Source: Pseudomonas viridiflava
GTDB taxonomy: Bacteria > Pseudomonadota > Gammaproteobacteria > Pseudomonadales > Pseudomonadaceae
DNA: 64,000 nucleotides
Reading direction: 5' to 3'
NCBI GenBank assembly: GCA_900596015.1
Contig: UVIF01000023.1
Location: 310,001-374,000, forward strand
Part shown: positions 9,487 through 20,059 of the stretch, one piece after another
Position numbering within the stretch: position 1 is the first letter of the stretch
How the letters are laid out: each line of letters opens with the position of its first letter
The notes under the pieces: model-generated
Database searches by the model: none
What the model was told of the DNA's origin: nothing
What the model saw: only the letters and a program-made list of their open reading frames with translations
Program-made: the position numbers and the translations under genes

Positions 9487-9507
9487 AACCCGCCTCGGCG
9501 GGTTTTT
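9487..9507 (+). terminator. Rho-independent terminator after the SAF oxidoreductase
   Basis: A perfect 8-bp stem AACCCGCC / GGCGGGTT with a 2-base TC centre, followed by a T-run, 24 bases after the oxidoreductase stop. It separates this unit from the bkd operon. Confidence 0.85.
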
Positions 9508-9575
9508 GCGTTTCCGGGCCGTGCCAATCCTTCGCTCCGAAGCTGCATGAACGACCTTGATTTTGCAGCCTTGGC

Positions 9576-9588
9576 GCATGATTCATGC
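9576..9588. promoter_or_regulatory. Perfect palindrome upstream of bkdAA
   Basis: GCATGATTCATGC is a perfect inverted repeat around a central T, about 143 bases before the bkdAA start. A related half, GCATGAA, occurs near 9544. It could be an operator for a dimeric regulator. No regulator for bkd is encoded next to the operon here, so the protein is unknown. Confidence 0.35.
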
Positions 9589-9691
9589 ACGGCAGCCAGC
9601 GACACGGCTCGTTTTCGGCAAAATTTCGCCCGCGCCGGGCCGTAGCATAAGTTCCGAGCCGCCGATGAAGGCCGACTAGACTCAACCCTGA

Positions 9692-10963
<1,272 letters not shown>

Positions 10964-10967
10964 CATC

Positions 10968-12023
10968 ATGAACATGCCTACAGAAACACCGGTCGAGAAA
11001 ACAAACAGCACGGCCATCATGAGCATGGTCCAGGCCATCCGGTCGGCCATGGACGTCATGCTCGACCGCGACCCCAACGTGGTCGCCTTCGGCCAGGACA
11101 TCGGCTACTTCGGTGGCGTTTTCCGCTGCACCGAAGGGCTGCAGGCCAAGTACGGGCGCTCGCGGGTGTTCGACACGCCGATTTCCGAGAGCGGCATCGT
11201 CGGCATCGCGGTCGGCATGGGCGCCTATGGCCTGCGACCGGTGGCCGAGATCCAGTTCGCCGACTACGTCTACCCGGCCTACGATCAACTGGCGTCGGAG
11301 GCTGCGCGCCTGCGTTTTCGCTCGGCCGGCCAGTTCAGCGCGCCGATGACCGTGCGCATGCCCTGCGGCGGCGGTATCTACGGCGGCCAGACCCACAGCC
11401 AGAGCCCGGAAGCGATCTTCACCCAGGTCTGCGGCCTGCGCACGGTCATGCCCTCCAACCCCTACGACGCCAAGGGACTGCTGATTGCCGCGATCGAGAA
11501 CGATGATCCGGTGATCTTCCTGGAGCCCAAGCGACTCTACAACGGCCCCTTCGACGGTCACCACGACCGGCCCGTGACGCCGTGGTCCAAGCACGCCGCC
11601 AGCGCGGTGCCCGAGGGCTATTACACCGTGCCGCTGGACAGCGCCGCCATCGTCCGGCCAGGCAGCGACGTCACCGTGCTTACCTACGGCACCACCGTCT
11701 ACGTGGCGGTCACCGCTGCCGAGGAAACCGGGATCGACGCCGAGGTGATCGACCTGCGCAGCCTGTGGCCGCTGGACCTGGACACCATCGTCGCCTCGGT
11801 GCAGAAAACCGGACGCTGCGTGGTGGTCCACGAGGCCACCCGCACCTGCGGCTTCGGCGCCGAGCTGGTGGCGCTGGTGCAGGAGCATTGCTTCCACCAT
11901 CTGGAGGCGCCCATCGAACGCGTCACCGGCTGGGACACACCGTACCCGCACGCCCAGGAATGGGCCTATTTCCCAGGCCCCGCGCGTGTCGGCGCTGCCT
12001 TGCAACGTGTGATGGAGGTCTGA
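10968..12023 (+). CDS. bkdAB: Branched-chain 2-oxoacid dehydrogenase E1 beta subunit
   Basis: 351 residues. The ATG at 10968 is chosen because it directly follows the bkdAA stop and matches the family N-terminus; the upstream in-frame ATG lies inside bkdAA. Typical transketolase-like E1 beta features are DIGYFGGVFRCTEGL, RMPCGGGIYGGQTHSQSPEA and the C-terminal transketolase domain (HEATRTCGFGAEL). It forms the alpha2-beta2 E1 with BkdAA. The stop codon directly abuts the bkdB start. Confidence 0.95.
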   Translation: MNMPTETPVEKTNSTAIMSMVQAIRSAMDVMLDRDPNVVAFGQDIGYFGGVFRCTEGLQAKYGRSRVFDTPISESGIVGIAVGMGAYGLRPVAEIQFADYVYPAYDQLASEAARLRFRSAGQFSAPMTVRMPCGGGIYGGQTHSQSPEAIFTQVCGLRTVMPSNPYDAKGLLIAAIENDDPVIFLEPKRLYNGPFDGHHDRPVTPWSKHAASAVPEGYYTVPLDSAAIVRPGSDVTVLTYGTTVYVAVTAAEETGIDAEVIDLRSLWPLDLDTIVASVQKTGRCVVVHEATRTCGFGAELVALVQEHCFHHLEAPIERVTGWDTPYPHAQEWAYFPGPARVGAALQRVMEV

Positions 12024-13280
12024 ATGGGCACGCATGTAATCCGTATGCCGGACATCGGCGAAGGCATCGCTCAGGTCGAGCTGGTGGAATGGTTCGTCAA
12101 GGTCGGCGACACCGTCAGTGAAGACCAGGTGTTGGCCGACGTGATGACCGACAAGGCGACCGTCGAAATTCCCAGCTCGGTGGCCGGCACCGTGGTCGCC
12201 CTGGGCGGCGTGCCGGGCGAAGTCATGGCGGTAGGCGCTGAGCTGATCCGCATCGAAGTCCTGGGTACCGGCAATCATCACGAAGCCCAGACTCCACCAG
12301 CCGTGGACGAAACCGAAGACGTCGTGATGGCGCCTGCGACGGTGTCGCCCAGCGCGCCCCCGACAGCCGCGCCCGTGGCCACGGGCGCGCCCGACAGACC
12401 CGCCGCCGAAGCGAGCGCGCGCCCCTTGGCCTCGCCGGCCGTGCGCCAACGCGCGCGCGACGAAGGCATCGACCTGGCCGGACTGCGTGGCACCGGCCCT
12501 GCCGGGCGTATTCGCCACGCAGACCTGGACGCGTTCCTGAGCGGCAACCGCACCGCGCAACAGGCCGCAACCGGCACGCCGAGGATCGACGAAGAACGCA
12601 TTCCGGTCATCGGCCTGCGGCGCAAGATCGCTCAGCGCATGCAGGAAGCCGCGCGGCAGGTGGCGCATTTCAGCTATGTCGAGGAGATCGACGTCACCGC
12701 GCTGCTGTCGCTGCGTGCCGACCTCAACGCGCAGTTCGGCGAGAGCCGCGGCAAGCTGACCCTGCTGCCGTTGTTGATTCGGGCGCTGGTCGTGGCGTTG
12801 CGCGAGTTTCCGCAGATCAACGCGCACTACGACGACCAACAGCAGGTCATCACTCGCCACGGCGCCGTGCACATGGGCATCGCCACCCAGAGCGAGAACG
12901 GTTTGATGGTGCCGGTGCTGCGCCATGCCGAGGCTGCCGACCTGTGGTTCACGGCGGGGGAAATCAACCGCCTGGCCCATGCCGCGCGCAGTGGCAAGGC
13001 GGCGCGCAACGAGCTGTCCGGTTCGACCATCACCCTGACCAGCCTGGGTGCCCTGGGCGGCATCGCGTCGACACCAGTGATCAATCGGCCGGAAGTGGCC
13101 ATCGTCGGCGTCAACCGCGTGGTGGAACGGCCCATGGTCGTCAATGGCCAGATCGCGATCCGACAGATGATGAACCTCTCCAGCTCCTTCGATCACCGCG
13201 TGGTCGACGGCATGGACGCGGCACGCTTCATCCAGGCGGTCAAACGCCTGCTGGAGCAGCCGGCGATGCTCTTCGTCTAG
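12024..13280 (+). CDS. bkdB: Dihydrolipoyl acyltransferase (E2) of the branched-chain complex
   Basis: 418 residues. Lipoyl domain at 1-80 with lipoylated Lys44 in TDKATVEIPS, an Ala/Pro-rich linker (about 90-135), a peripheral-subunit-binding domain (about 138-176: ASPAVRQRARDEG), and a catalytic acyltransferase domain ending with the DHRVVDG active-site motif. It transfers isobutyryl and related acyl groups to CoA. The ATG immediately follows the bkdAB stop. In P. putida lpdV (the E3 dihydrolipoamide dehydrogenase) follows; here an aldo/keto reductase does, so E3 must be supplied from elsewhere. Confidence 0.95.
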   Translation: MGTHVIRMPDIGEGIAQVELVEWFVKVGDTVSEDQVLADVMTDKATVEIPSSVAGTVVALGGVPGEVMAVGAELIRIEVLGTGNHHEAQTPPAVDETEDVVMAPATVSPSAPPTAAPVATGAPDRPAAEASARPLASPAVRQRARDEGIDLAGLRGTGPAGRIRHADLDAFLSGNRTAQQAATGTPRIDEERIPVIGLRRKIAQRMQEAARQVAHFSYVEEIDVTALLSLRADLNAQFGESRGKLTLLPLLIRALVVALREFPQINAHYDDQQQVITRHGAVHMGIATQSENGLMVPVLRHAEAADLWFTAGEINRLAHAARSGKAARNELSGSTITLTSLGALGGIASTPVINRPEVAIVGVNRVVERPMVVNGQIAIRQMMNLSSSFDHRVVDGMDAARFIQAVKRLLEQPAMLFV

Positions 13281-13357
13281 CGCTGCTGGCGTGAACTATG
13301 CCGGGTAGCGGCGGGTCGACATCCCCATCGACTCACCGCTATCAGGAGCAACCTGCC

Positions 13358-14194
13358 ATGCCACATGCACCACTGATCACCCTCAACGACGGCGTCCAGA
13401 TTCCACAACTGGGTCTGGGCGTCTGGCAGCTCGATGACGATCAGGCCTATGCGTCGAGCGTGGCCGCCCTCAAGGCCGGCTACCGCCACATCGACACCGC
13501 CATGATCTACGGCAACGAGGCCGGCGTCGGCCGCGCCGTGGCCGAAAGCGGGCTGGCGCGCGACGAGATCTTCATCACTACCAAACTATGGAACACCGAC
13601 CAGGGCTACGACAGCACCCTGCGCGCCTTCGACGCGAGCATGGCCAAGCTGGGCCTGGAGCAGCTTGACCTGTACCTCATCCACTGGGCGCTGCCCAAGA
13701 AGGCCGCCTACCGCGACACCTGGAAAGCCTTCGTACGGCTCCAGGAAGAAGGCCGCGTGCGCTCTATCGGCGTGTCCAACTTTCATCCAGAGCACCTGCA
13801 GCACATCATTGCCGATACCGGGGTGACGCCGTCGGTGAACCAGATCGAATTGCACCCCGATTTCTCCCAAGTCGAACTGGTCGAATTCTGCAAGGGCCTG
13901 AACATCGTCACCGAGTCGTGGAGCCCCCTGGGCCAGGGCGGTGCGCTGCTCTCCCAGCCAGTGCTGTCGCAGATCGCCGAGAAACATGGCAAGAGCGCCG
14001 CCCAGGTCATCCTTCGCTGGCACATCCAGAACCAGCACGTGGTCATTCCGCGCTCGAGCAACCCGGAGCGCATCGCGCAGAACCTCGACGTGTTCGATTT
14101 CGAGTTGGACCTGCAGGACATGCAGGCCATCGCCCACATTCCGCAGACCGGCCGCCTGGGCCCCAACCCCGACACCTTCGACATGGGCGCCTGA
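13358..14194 (+). CDS. Aldo/keto reductase (AKR5-like)
   Basis: 278 residues from the ATG at 13358, which has AGGAG about 12 bases upstream. A TIM-barrel AKR with conserved GYRHIDTAMIYGNE (catalytic Asp/Tyr), a KLWN Lys, LIHW and the NADPH-binding VIPRSSNPERIAQN. This matches the 2,5-diketo-D-gluconate reductase/YtbE group, soluble enzymes that reduce small aldehydes and ketones. The true substrate cannot be told. It sits 77 bases after bkdB where lpdV is expected, and ends before a clear terminator, so it could be the last gene of the bkd transcript. Confidence 0.85.
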   Translation: MPHAPLITLNDGVQIPQLGLGVWQLDDDQAYASSVAALKAGYRHIDTAMIYGNEAGVGRAVAESGLARDEIFITTKLWNTDQGYDSTLRAFDASMAKLGLEQLDLYLIHWALPKKAAYRDTWKAFVRLQEEGRVRSIGVSNFHPEHLQHIIADTGVTPSVNQIELHPDFSQVELVEFCKGLNIVTESWSPLGQGGALLSQPVLSQIAEKHGKSAAQVILRWHIQNQHVVIPRSSNPERIAQNLDVFDFELDLQDMQAIAHIPQTGRLGPNPDTFDMGA

Positions 14195-14249
14195 CAGACA
14201 CACCCTGCAACACCTGTTAAACTGATCGTCTCCCAAAACAACGCTAGAC

Positions 14250-14281
14250 ACACCCCACGGCTGCCAAGCCGCGGGGTGTTT
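14250..14281 (+). terminator. Rho-independent terminator after the aldo/keto reductase
   Basis: ACACCCC-A-CGGC, loop TGCCAA, GCCG-C-GGGGTGT, then TTT. The stem has one mismatch. It lies 55 bases after the reductase stop and just before the SulP gene. Confidence 0.75.
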
Positions 14282-14298
14282 GTGCTGATAGGTATTGC

Positions 14299-15750
14299 AT
14301 GTCCTTGACCGATATACGCCGTAACGTACTGGCTGGCCTGACGTCCTCATTCGCGCTGGTGCCCGAATGCATCGCTTTCGCCCTGGTAGCCCAGGTCAAC
14401 CCATTGATGGGTTTATATGGCGCTTTCATCATCTGTACCCTTACCGCGTTGCTGGGCGGCCGACCGGCGATGATCTCCGGGGCCGCCGGCTCCATGGCCG
14501 TGGTCATCGTGGCGCTGGTGGTGCAGCACGGCGTGCAATATCTGTTGGCCACGGTGGTACTCAGTGGCCTGATCATGGCGATCTTCGGCGTGCTGCGGCT
14601 CGGCAAGCTGGTGCGCATGGTGCCGCACCCGGTCATGCTGGGCTTCGTCAACGGCCTGGCGATCGTCATTGCCATGTCGCAACTCGAACACTTCAAGACC
14701 CATGACGGTCAGTGGCTGCCGTTCGCTGAACTGGGCATCATGACCGGGCTGGTGGTACTGACCATGGCCGTGGTCTACCTGCTGCCGCGCCTGACCAAGG
14801 CCGTACCCGGTGCGCTGGTGGCAATCATCGGCGTCAGTGTGCTGGTGCAATGGCTGCACTTGCCCACGCGCACCCTGGCCGACATGGCAACCATCGCCGG
14901 CGGCCTGCCCAGCTTCGAGTGGCCCAGCGTTGCGCTGGACCTGGCGACCTTGAAGATCATCGCCCCCTATGCCCTGCTGATGGCCATGGTCGGATTGCTG
15001 GAAACCTTGCTGACCTTCAATCTCACCGACGAGATCACCGAGACCCGTGGCCAGCCCAACCGCGAATGCGTGGCGCTGGGTGTGGCCAACATCACCTCGG
15101 GTCTGTTCGGCGGCATGGGCGGTTGCGCGATGATCGGGCAGACCGTGATCAATCTGAGCTCGGGGGGCCGCGGGCGTCTGTCTGGCATCGTCAGCGGGGT
15201 GATGATCCTGCTGTTCATCCTGTTCCTGTCGCCACTGATCGAGCGTATCCCGCTGGCCGCACTGGCCGGGGTGATGTTCGTGGTCGCGCAGCAGACCTTT
15301 GCCTGGGGTTCGGTGCGGGTACTGGGCAAGGTGCCCGCCAACGATGCCGTGGTGATCATCGCGGTGACCATCATCACCGTATTCACCGACCTGGCCACTG
15401 CCGTGCTCTGCGGCATTCTGATCGCGGCGCTGGCCTTCGCCTGGCAGCATTCGCGCGACATGCGCAGCGATGTCCACGACAGCGACGAGGCACGCGTCTA
15501 CACCCCGCACGGCACCTTGTTCTTCGCCTCGACCACGCATTTCCAGGCGCTGTTCGATCCGCAGAACGACCCGCACCAGGTCTACATCGATTGCCGTCAT
15601 CTGCACATGGTGGATCACTCGGCCATCGCCGCCATGGAAAACCTGGCCGCCCGCTACAGCAAGTTCGGCAAGCAACTGCAGTTGCGCCAACTGTCCTCGC
15701 GCAACCAGCGCCTGCTGGAAAAGGCTCACGCCGCCGTCACCATCGGCTGA
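14299..15750 (+). CDS. SulP-family inorganic anion transporter with C-terminal STAS domain
   Basis: 483 residues, polytopic with about ten to twelve membrane segments through residue 390. The SulP signature region is visible early (AGLTSSFALVPECIAFALVAQVNP is the transport-motif area) and ETLLTF...RECVALGVANI is typical. A short STAS domain occupies about 395-483 (VYIDCRHLHMVDHSAIAAMENL). Family members move sulfate, bicarbonate or other anions across the inner membrane. No sulfate-assimilation or carbonic-anhydrase gene is adjacent, so the anion is open. The start lies just after a terminator, so transcription probably begins nearby, perhaps within the preceding reductase. Confidence 0.88.
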   Translation: MSLTDIRRNVLAGLTSSFALVPECIAFALVAQVNPLMGLYGAFIICTLTALLGGRPAMISGAAGSMAVVIVALVVQHGVQYLLATVVLSGLIMAIFGVLRLGKLVRMVPHPVMLGFVNGLAIVIAMSQLEHFKTHDGQWLPFAELGIMTGLVVLTMAVVYLLPRLTKAVPGALVAIIGVSVLVQWLHLPTRTLADMATIAGGLPSFEWPSVALDLATLKIIAPYALLMAMVGLLETLLTFNLTDEITETRGQPNRECVALGVANITSGLFGGMGGCAMIGQTVINLSSGGRGRLSGIVSGVMILLFILFLSPLIERIPLAALAGVMFVVAQQTFAWGSVRVLGKVPANDAVVIIAVTIITVFTDLATAVLCGILIAALAFAWQHSRDMRSDVHDSDEARVYTPHGTLFFASTTHFQALFDPQNDPHQVYIDCRHLHMVDHSAIAAMENLAARYSKFGKQLQLRQLSSRNQRLLEKAHAAVTIG

Positions 15751-15945
15751 GATCATCTGCGCCGTTCAGGCTGGGTACCTCTGTCCGGCTTTCCTACAAG
15801 GCTGCGTCCTTGAGCCTTGAGAGTCGCCGGGCGAGGATGGGTCCAGTGCCGCTGGTTGCGGCTCCAGACCCGAGGCGAGGTGCCAAGTGCTTGAACAATA
15901 CGGATCGTGCCATTGCGACGGGTCACCGGCCCCGGGGGACGCGTC

Positions 15946-16296
15946 ATGAATCAGGACACTCTGGCCGCTGGCGCCGCCGCGGTATCGGGCCTGGCACTGG
16001 CTGCGTCCGCTTCCTGGCCAGCCTTCGATAACCTGCTCGGCGCCGTATTGGGCGCCTGCCTGGTAATCAATCGGCAACAGGTCGCGAGCTGCACACGCAA
16101 GTTGACCAACCTGCTGCTGTCTGCCGGCGTCGGTCTGCTCTTCGCACCCATGGCGCAGGATCAGATACCGCAACTTACCGGGGGCATCGCTGCATTCGGC
16201 TGCGCACTGCTGGTGATTCCGCTGAGCGTGAAGTTGAGAGATTGGGTTCGGCAGCTGGACATCGATGACGTTCTGCGCCGTTTCAGAGGTTCTTGA
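15946..16296 (+). CDS. Putative phage holin-like membrane protein
   Basis: 116 residues from the ATG at 15946, which follows GGGGGA; an in-frame start 13 codons earlier is less likely. Two to four short hydrophobic segments (about 5-25, 30-45, 55-70, 80-100) and a charged C-terminus (RDWVRQLDIDDVLRRFRGS). Size and topology fit small holin-like proteins of Pseudomonas phages. It is convergent with the CI-type repressor, ending 5 bases from it, and an Ogr protein follows, so it is probably part of a phage remnant. No lysozyme or spanin gene is near. Confidence 0.55.
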   Translation: MNQDTLAAGAAAVSGLALAASASWPAFDNLLGAVLGACLVINRQQVASCTRKLTNLLLSAGVGLLFAPMAQDQIPQLTGGIAAFGCALLVIPLSVKLRDWVRQLDIDDVLRRFRGS

Positions 16297-16301
16297 GCGC
16301 C

Positions 16302-16682
16302 TTAGTCCAGGCCCCGCAGACGGGCAACTTCCTGCTCCAGTTCGCGCAGCCGTTTGCGCTCGCGGGCAACTTGGTGGACGTGCTCCAGATCTTTGGCGCA
16401 CAGGCCTTGCAGAGTGGCCAGCACAGCGACCACTGCATCATCGGCGAGCAGGGTCTGCGGTTCGAGAAGCATGGCGCCGCGACCCAACAGCAACCAGTCC
16501 AGGGAAATGCCGTCGGTACGCGCCAGGTCCATGCACAACGCGTACGGAATGCTGCAGCGAGCGCGCCAGCTGGCCAGGGTTTGCGGGCTGATGCCCAGAG
16601 CCTTGGCAAGCGCTGCGTCGTTGGAAGCCGCCAGCAGATGCTTGAGCCGATTCAGCACTTCGGTTGTTTCAGAGGTACACAC
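16302..16682 (-). CDS. CI-type phage repressor-like HTH protein
   Basis: About 126 residues from a GTG at 16682 with CGGAAG upstream; another in-frame GTG at 16706 has no visible ribosome site. The N-terminal 65 residues form an HTH (AALAKALGISPQTLASWRAR) followed by ISLDWLLLGRG, the pattern of the phage CI/Bacteriophage_CI_repr domain. The C-terminus is a short Arg/Glu-rich helix and there is no LexA/CI self-cleavage protease domain, so RecA-dependent inactivation is unlikely. A palindrome just upstream is a candidate autoregulatory operator. Confidence 0.7.
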   Translation of the reverse strand: MCTSETTEVLNRLKHLLAASNDAALAKALGISPQTLASWRARCSIPYALCMDLARTDGISLDWLLLGRGAMLLEPQTLLADDAVVAVLATLQGLCAKDLEHVHQVARERKRLRELEQEVARLRGLD

Positions 16683-16704
16683 GTTGGGAACTTCCGCTTG
16701 ACCC

Positions 16705-16717
16705 ACTCAATTTGAGT
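16705..16717. promoter_or_regulatory. Palindromic candidate operator of the CI-like repressor
   Basis: ACTCAATTTGAGT is a perfect 13-base palindrome about 22 bases upstream of the preferred repressor start, at the edge of an AT-rich stretch (16710-16800) that looks like promoter DNA. The intergenic stretch 16683-16984 contains no other recognisable feature. Confidence 0.5.
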
Positions 16718-16984
16718 ATATTAATTTATTCGAATTGCGGATAAATATTAACTCTAGTTCATAAATCAAGGATATCCATGATGCTGCCCTACAACTTACA
16801 TACATCATAACGAAATTTCCTACACGGCGCGGCTGATCAGACTCAATGCATTTAGCCGCCCATCGTGCAAAGGCAAGACGCAGGTAGCGCCAGCAATTCA
16901 CTCACGGAAGACTTACTTAAAATTTTGTAGTTGATCCCGGCGTCTCGGCGGTACGAGCGCGGTGCGGATCATAAGGTTTGAAGA

Positions 16985-17245
16985 ATGAGCACTTACAAGA
17001 TGGTTTGCCCTCACTGCAAGAACAGAATGCGCATCCGCACCAGCGAAGGCACGCATGTATTTCTGCGCGTGGCATACCTGCAGTGTACGAACGAGATCTG
17101 TGGCTGGTCGGTGCGCGCGGAGTTCGAGATGACCCATGAGTTATCGCCCAGCGGCGTGGCGAACCCCGACATCCACTTGCCCAGCGCACCCATTGCGCTG
17201 CGCCGCGCGGCCAGCAAGCCGGCCGAGACGGCCGGCGCCGCCTGA
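16985..17245 (+). CDS. Ogr/Delta-like zinc-finger transcription activator
   Basis: 86 residues. Cysteines are arranged as C8-x2-C11-x22-C34-x4-C39 (CPHC ... CTNEIC), the zinc-binding pattern of P2 Ogr and satellite-phage P4 Delta, which activate late phage promoters. AAGG lies about 11 bases before the ATG. No P2-type tail or capsid genes are in the window. It probably remains from a lost prophage or acts on another phage or tailocin cluster elsewhere in the genome. The Ala-rich C-terminal tail is variable in the family. Confidence 0.8.
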   Translation: MSTYKMVCPHCKNRMRIRTSEGTHVFLRVAYLQCTNEICGWSVRAEFEMTHELSPSGVANPDIHLPSAPIALRRAASKPAETAGAA

Positions 17246-17346
17246 GCGGATGGCCCGCGCCGGGCACTTGATGAGGGTGACCGGCGCCCGCTCTACGGAG
17301 CCACCCTCACAATGCCCGCAGTGCGCGGGCAGATTTCACCTTGCTA

Positions 17347-18306
17347 TCAGCCGACGGGCGTCAGTACTTTGCGCTCGTCGTGAAAATAACCCTGAATGTT
17401 GCTCCAAACCAGGTCGCCCATGGCCTGGCGGGTCTCGTGGGTGCCGCTGGCCAGGTGTGGCAGCAGGACAACGTTGTTCAGGTCGATAAGCGCCTGCGGA
17501 ACGTTAGGCTCGTCCTCATAGACATCCAGGCCCGCCCCTGCGATATGGCCCTCGCGCAGCGCCTCGATCAGCGCCGGTTGGTCGACCACACTGCCGCGGG
17601 CGATATTGACCAGGAACCCCTTGCTGCCCAGCAGGCCGATGCGCTTGGCATCGATCAGGCCTTCGGTGGACTTGCCGCCGGGCACTGCCAGCACCAGCAC
17701 GTCGCAATCGGTAATCATCGCGTCCAGGTCGGCATAGTACTGGTAGGCGACGCCTGCCTTGGGTTTACGATTGTGGTAGAGCACCTGCATGTCGAAAGCA
17801 GCGGCGCGCCTGGCGATGGACTCGCCGATGTTGCCCAGGCCGACGATGCCGATCTTCTTGCCGCCGATCTTGCTGGCGAGCGGAAACTTGCCCTGGGTCC
17901 ACTTGCCCGCCCGCACGAAGCGGTCGGCCTCGCTGTAGCGACGCATCACATCGAGGGTCAGTGCCATGGCCGTATCGGCAACGCAATCGTCCAGCACCGC
18001 CGGAGTGTTGGTCACAACGATGCCGCGGTCGCGGGCAGCATCGACGGCGATCGAATCGTAGCCGACGCCGAAGCTGAAGATGGCTTCGAGCTTGGGCAGC
18101 CTGGCGATCACCTCGCTGCTCGCGCCCAGGGCACCCGAAGTGACGATGGCCTTGATTCGATCGCCGTGCTGCGCCAGCCAGGCGTCCTGATCGGGCAGTT
18201 CCCAGAAGCGGGTGGCATCGAAGTGGGTTTCCACGGCCTCCTGCAGGCTGGGCAGCAGTGCGCCGATGATCAAGACGGGAACGTCGCGGGTCGATGGCTG
18301 TGTCAT
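17347..18306 (-). CDS. D-isomer-specific 2-hydroxyacid dehydrogenase
   Basis: 319 residues from the ATG at 18306, directly preceded by a strong GGAGG; upstream in-frame starts are rejected. The NAD(P)-binding motif GLGNIG (about 153-158) and the catalytic residues Arg (NIARGSVVDQ), Glu (DVYEDEP) and His (LLPHLASGT) are all present. It probably reduces glyoxylate, hydroxypyruvate or a similar 2-oxo acid in the cytoplasm, like GhrB-type reductases; the exact substrate is not fixed by sequence. It is transcribed alone and convergent with the Ogr gene. A 7-bp GC hairpin at about 17313-17331 lies between the two. Confidence 0.88.
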   Translation of the reverse strand: MTQPSTRDVPVLIIGALLPSLQEAVETHFDATRFWELPDQDAWLAQHGDRIKAIVTSGALGASSEVIARLPKLEAIFSFGVGYDSIAVDAARDRGIVVTNTPAVLDDCVADTAMALTLDVMRRYSEADRFVRAGKWTQGKFPLASKIGGKKIGIVGLGNIGESIARRAAAFDMQVLYHNRKPKAGVAYQYYADLDAMITDCDVLVLAVPGGKSTEGLIDAKRIGLLGSKGFLVNIARGSVVDQPALIEALREGHIAGAGLDVYEDEPNVPQALIDLNNVVLLPHLASGTHETRQAMGDLVWSNIQGYFHDERKVLTPVG

Positions 18307-18511
18307 GAAACCTCCTGTTTGCATCGTTGGATTTATTATCGAAGCAAGGCATGGCGCAACGACGCCACGCAGCCCGTATGATGGACGACCAAGGTCATCG
18401 TACAACCTGCCCCAATGTGATTACAACCACGCGTGCCCGCATCGCAGACAGCGGTTGTATGCTGGGCGTAACCCACTAGACTGCATCTACCTGCCGATCA
18501 AGAAGCCCCTG

Positions 18512-20047
18512 ATGCCAGACGACGCACAGTATCGACCCGCCCTGAAGTCCGACAGTTCGGCTCAGCGCATGGCTATCCTCTTCGTGGCGCTGGTGGTCGT
18601 CTCGCTGATCGTGCTGGATGTGTGGCAGACCCTCACCGCGCGAGCGCAGGCCATGCATGTCAGCGAGATCACCACATCCAACCTGGCCCGCTCGCTGGCC
18701 CAGCATGCCGAAGACACCATCAAGCAATCGGACACGGTACTGCTGGGCCTGATCGAGCGCATCCAGGTCGACGGCACGGCGCCTGCCGAGGTCCAGCGTC
18801 TGCGCAACCTGATGCAGGGCTGGACGCGCTCGATGGAGCAGTTGCAGGGGTTGTTCATCTACGACAGCCAGGGGCGCTGGGTGGCCAGCTCCAACGCCGT
18901 GGACCCGCCGGGGATCAACAACGCCGACCGTGAATACTTTCGTCACCACCTGGACAATCCCGACCCCGGGGTGCACGTCGGGCCGGTCATTCGCAGCCGC
19001 TCTACCAACGCGCTGGTGATTCCGGTCTCGCGGCGGCTGAGCAGTGCCGACGGCAAGTTTGCCGGCGTGGTGCTGGCGACCCTGAAAGTGGAGTATTTCA
19101 ATCAGTTCTACGCCGGCTTCGACCTGGACGAGCGCGGCGTCATCGCCCTGCTGCTCAACGACGGCACCATCCTGCTGCGCCGCCCGTTCGATGAGAACGT
19201 GATCGGCAGCAGCATGGCCAAGGGCAAGATCTTCAGCGAGATGTTGCCCCAGGCCAGCCACGGCACCTTGATGCAGCGCTCGCTGGTGGACGATGTCGAG
19301 CGTATGTACAGCTATCAGGCGCTGCGCAATTATCCGCTTGTGCTGGAAACTGCCGAGTCCAAGGCATCGCTGCTGGCCAACTGGTACGAGAACCTGGCGC
19401 GTTCGGCAGCCTTCGTGCTGGTGGTCGGGGTAGCCCTGGGCCTGTGCGCGATGACGCTGATCCGGCAGATCCGTCATGGCCTGCGCACCGAGGCGGAGCT
19501 GCGCAATGCCCACGCCGCGCTGCAGAAGCTGGCGATGCAGGACGGCTTGACCGGCCTGGCCAACCGCCGCCAACTGGACGCGGCGCTGCCCGACGAGATC
19601 GGTCGGGCGCGACGCAACGCCCGGCCGCTGGGCGTGATCATGCTCGACATCGACCATTTCAAACGCTTCAACGACCTGTATGGGCATCCCGCAGGAGATG
19701 AGTGCATCAAGGCCGTGGGCCAGGCGGTGCTGAGCTGTGTGGGTCGCTCTGGAGATCTGGTGGTGCGCTACGGCGGCGAGGAAATTCTGGTGCTGCTGCC
19801 CGAGAGTGACGAAGCCGGTGCCTGGCAGGTCGCGGAGAAGGTGCTGCTGGCAGTGCGCGCGCTGGCGATTGCCCACGCGGGCAGCGACCTGGGGATCGTG
19901 ACCATCAGCGCCGGCGTTCACGTGTGGCGCAACAGCGACCCGGACGTGCGCGCGCAGAGCCTGGTGGAGGCCGCGGATCAGGCGCTTTATCGGGCCAAGA
20001 GTTCGGGCCGCAACAGGGTCTATCCGCTGCAACCGCTGGTGGTCTAG
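18512..20047 (+). CDS. dCACHE-domain diguanylate cyclase
   Basis: 511 residues from the ATG at 18512; the long upstream extension overlaps the divergent dehydrogenase promoter and is rejected. Membrane segment at about 20-40, a periplasmic double-CACHE sensor (about 45-290, with NNADREYFRHH), a second membrane segment near 297-318, then a GGDEF domain. The active site reads RYGGEE, an accepted GGEEF variant. RSGD five residues before it is a canonical RxxD inhibitory site, so product inhibition by c-di-GMP is expected. No EAL domain. Likely a ligand-responsive c-di-GMP synthase; the ligand is unknown. Confidence 0.9.
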   Translation: MPDDAQYRPALKSDSSAQRMAILFVALVVVSLIVLDVWQTLTARAQAMHVSEITTSNLARSLAQHAEDTIKQSDTVLLGLIERIQVDGTAPAEVQRLRNLMQGWTRSMEQLQGLFIYDSQGRWVASSNAVDPPGINNADREYFRHHLDNPDPGVHVGPVIRSRSTNALVIPVSRRLSSADGKFAGVVLATLKVEYFNQFYAGFDLDERGVIALLLNDGTILLRRPFDENVIGSSMAKGKIFSEMLPQASHGTLMQRSLVDDVERMYSYQALRNYPLVLETAESKASLLANWYENLARSAAFVLVVGVALGLCAMTLIRQIRHGLRTEAELRNAHAALQKLAMQDGLTGLANRRQLDAALPDEIGRARRNARPLGVIMLDIDHFKRFNDLYGHPAGDECIKAVGQAVLSCVGRSGDLVVRYGGEEILVLLPESDEAGAWQVAEKVLLAVRALAIAHAGSDLGIVTISAGVHVWRNSDPDVRAQSLVEAADQALYRAKSSGRNRVYPLQPLVV

Positions 20048-20059
20048 TGCAAGGCAGGT

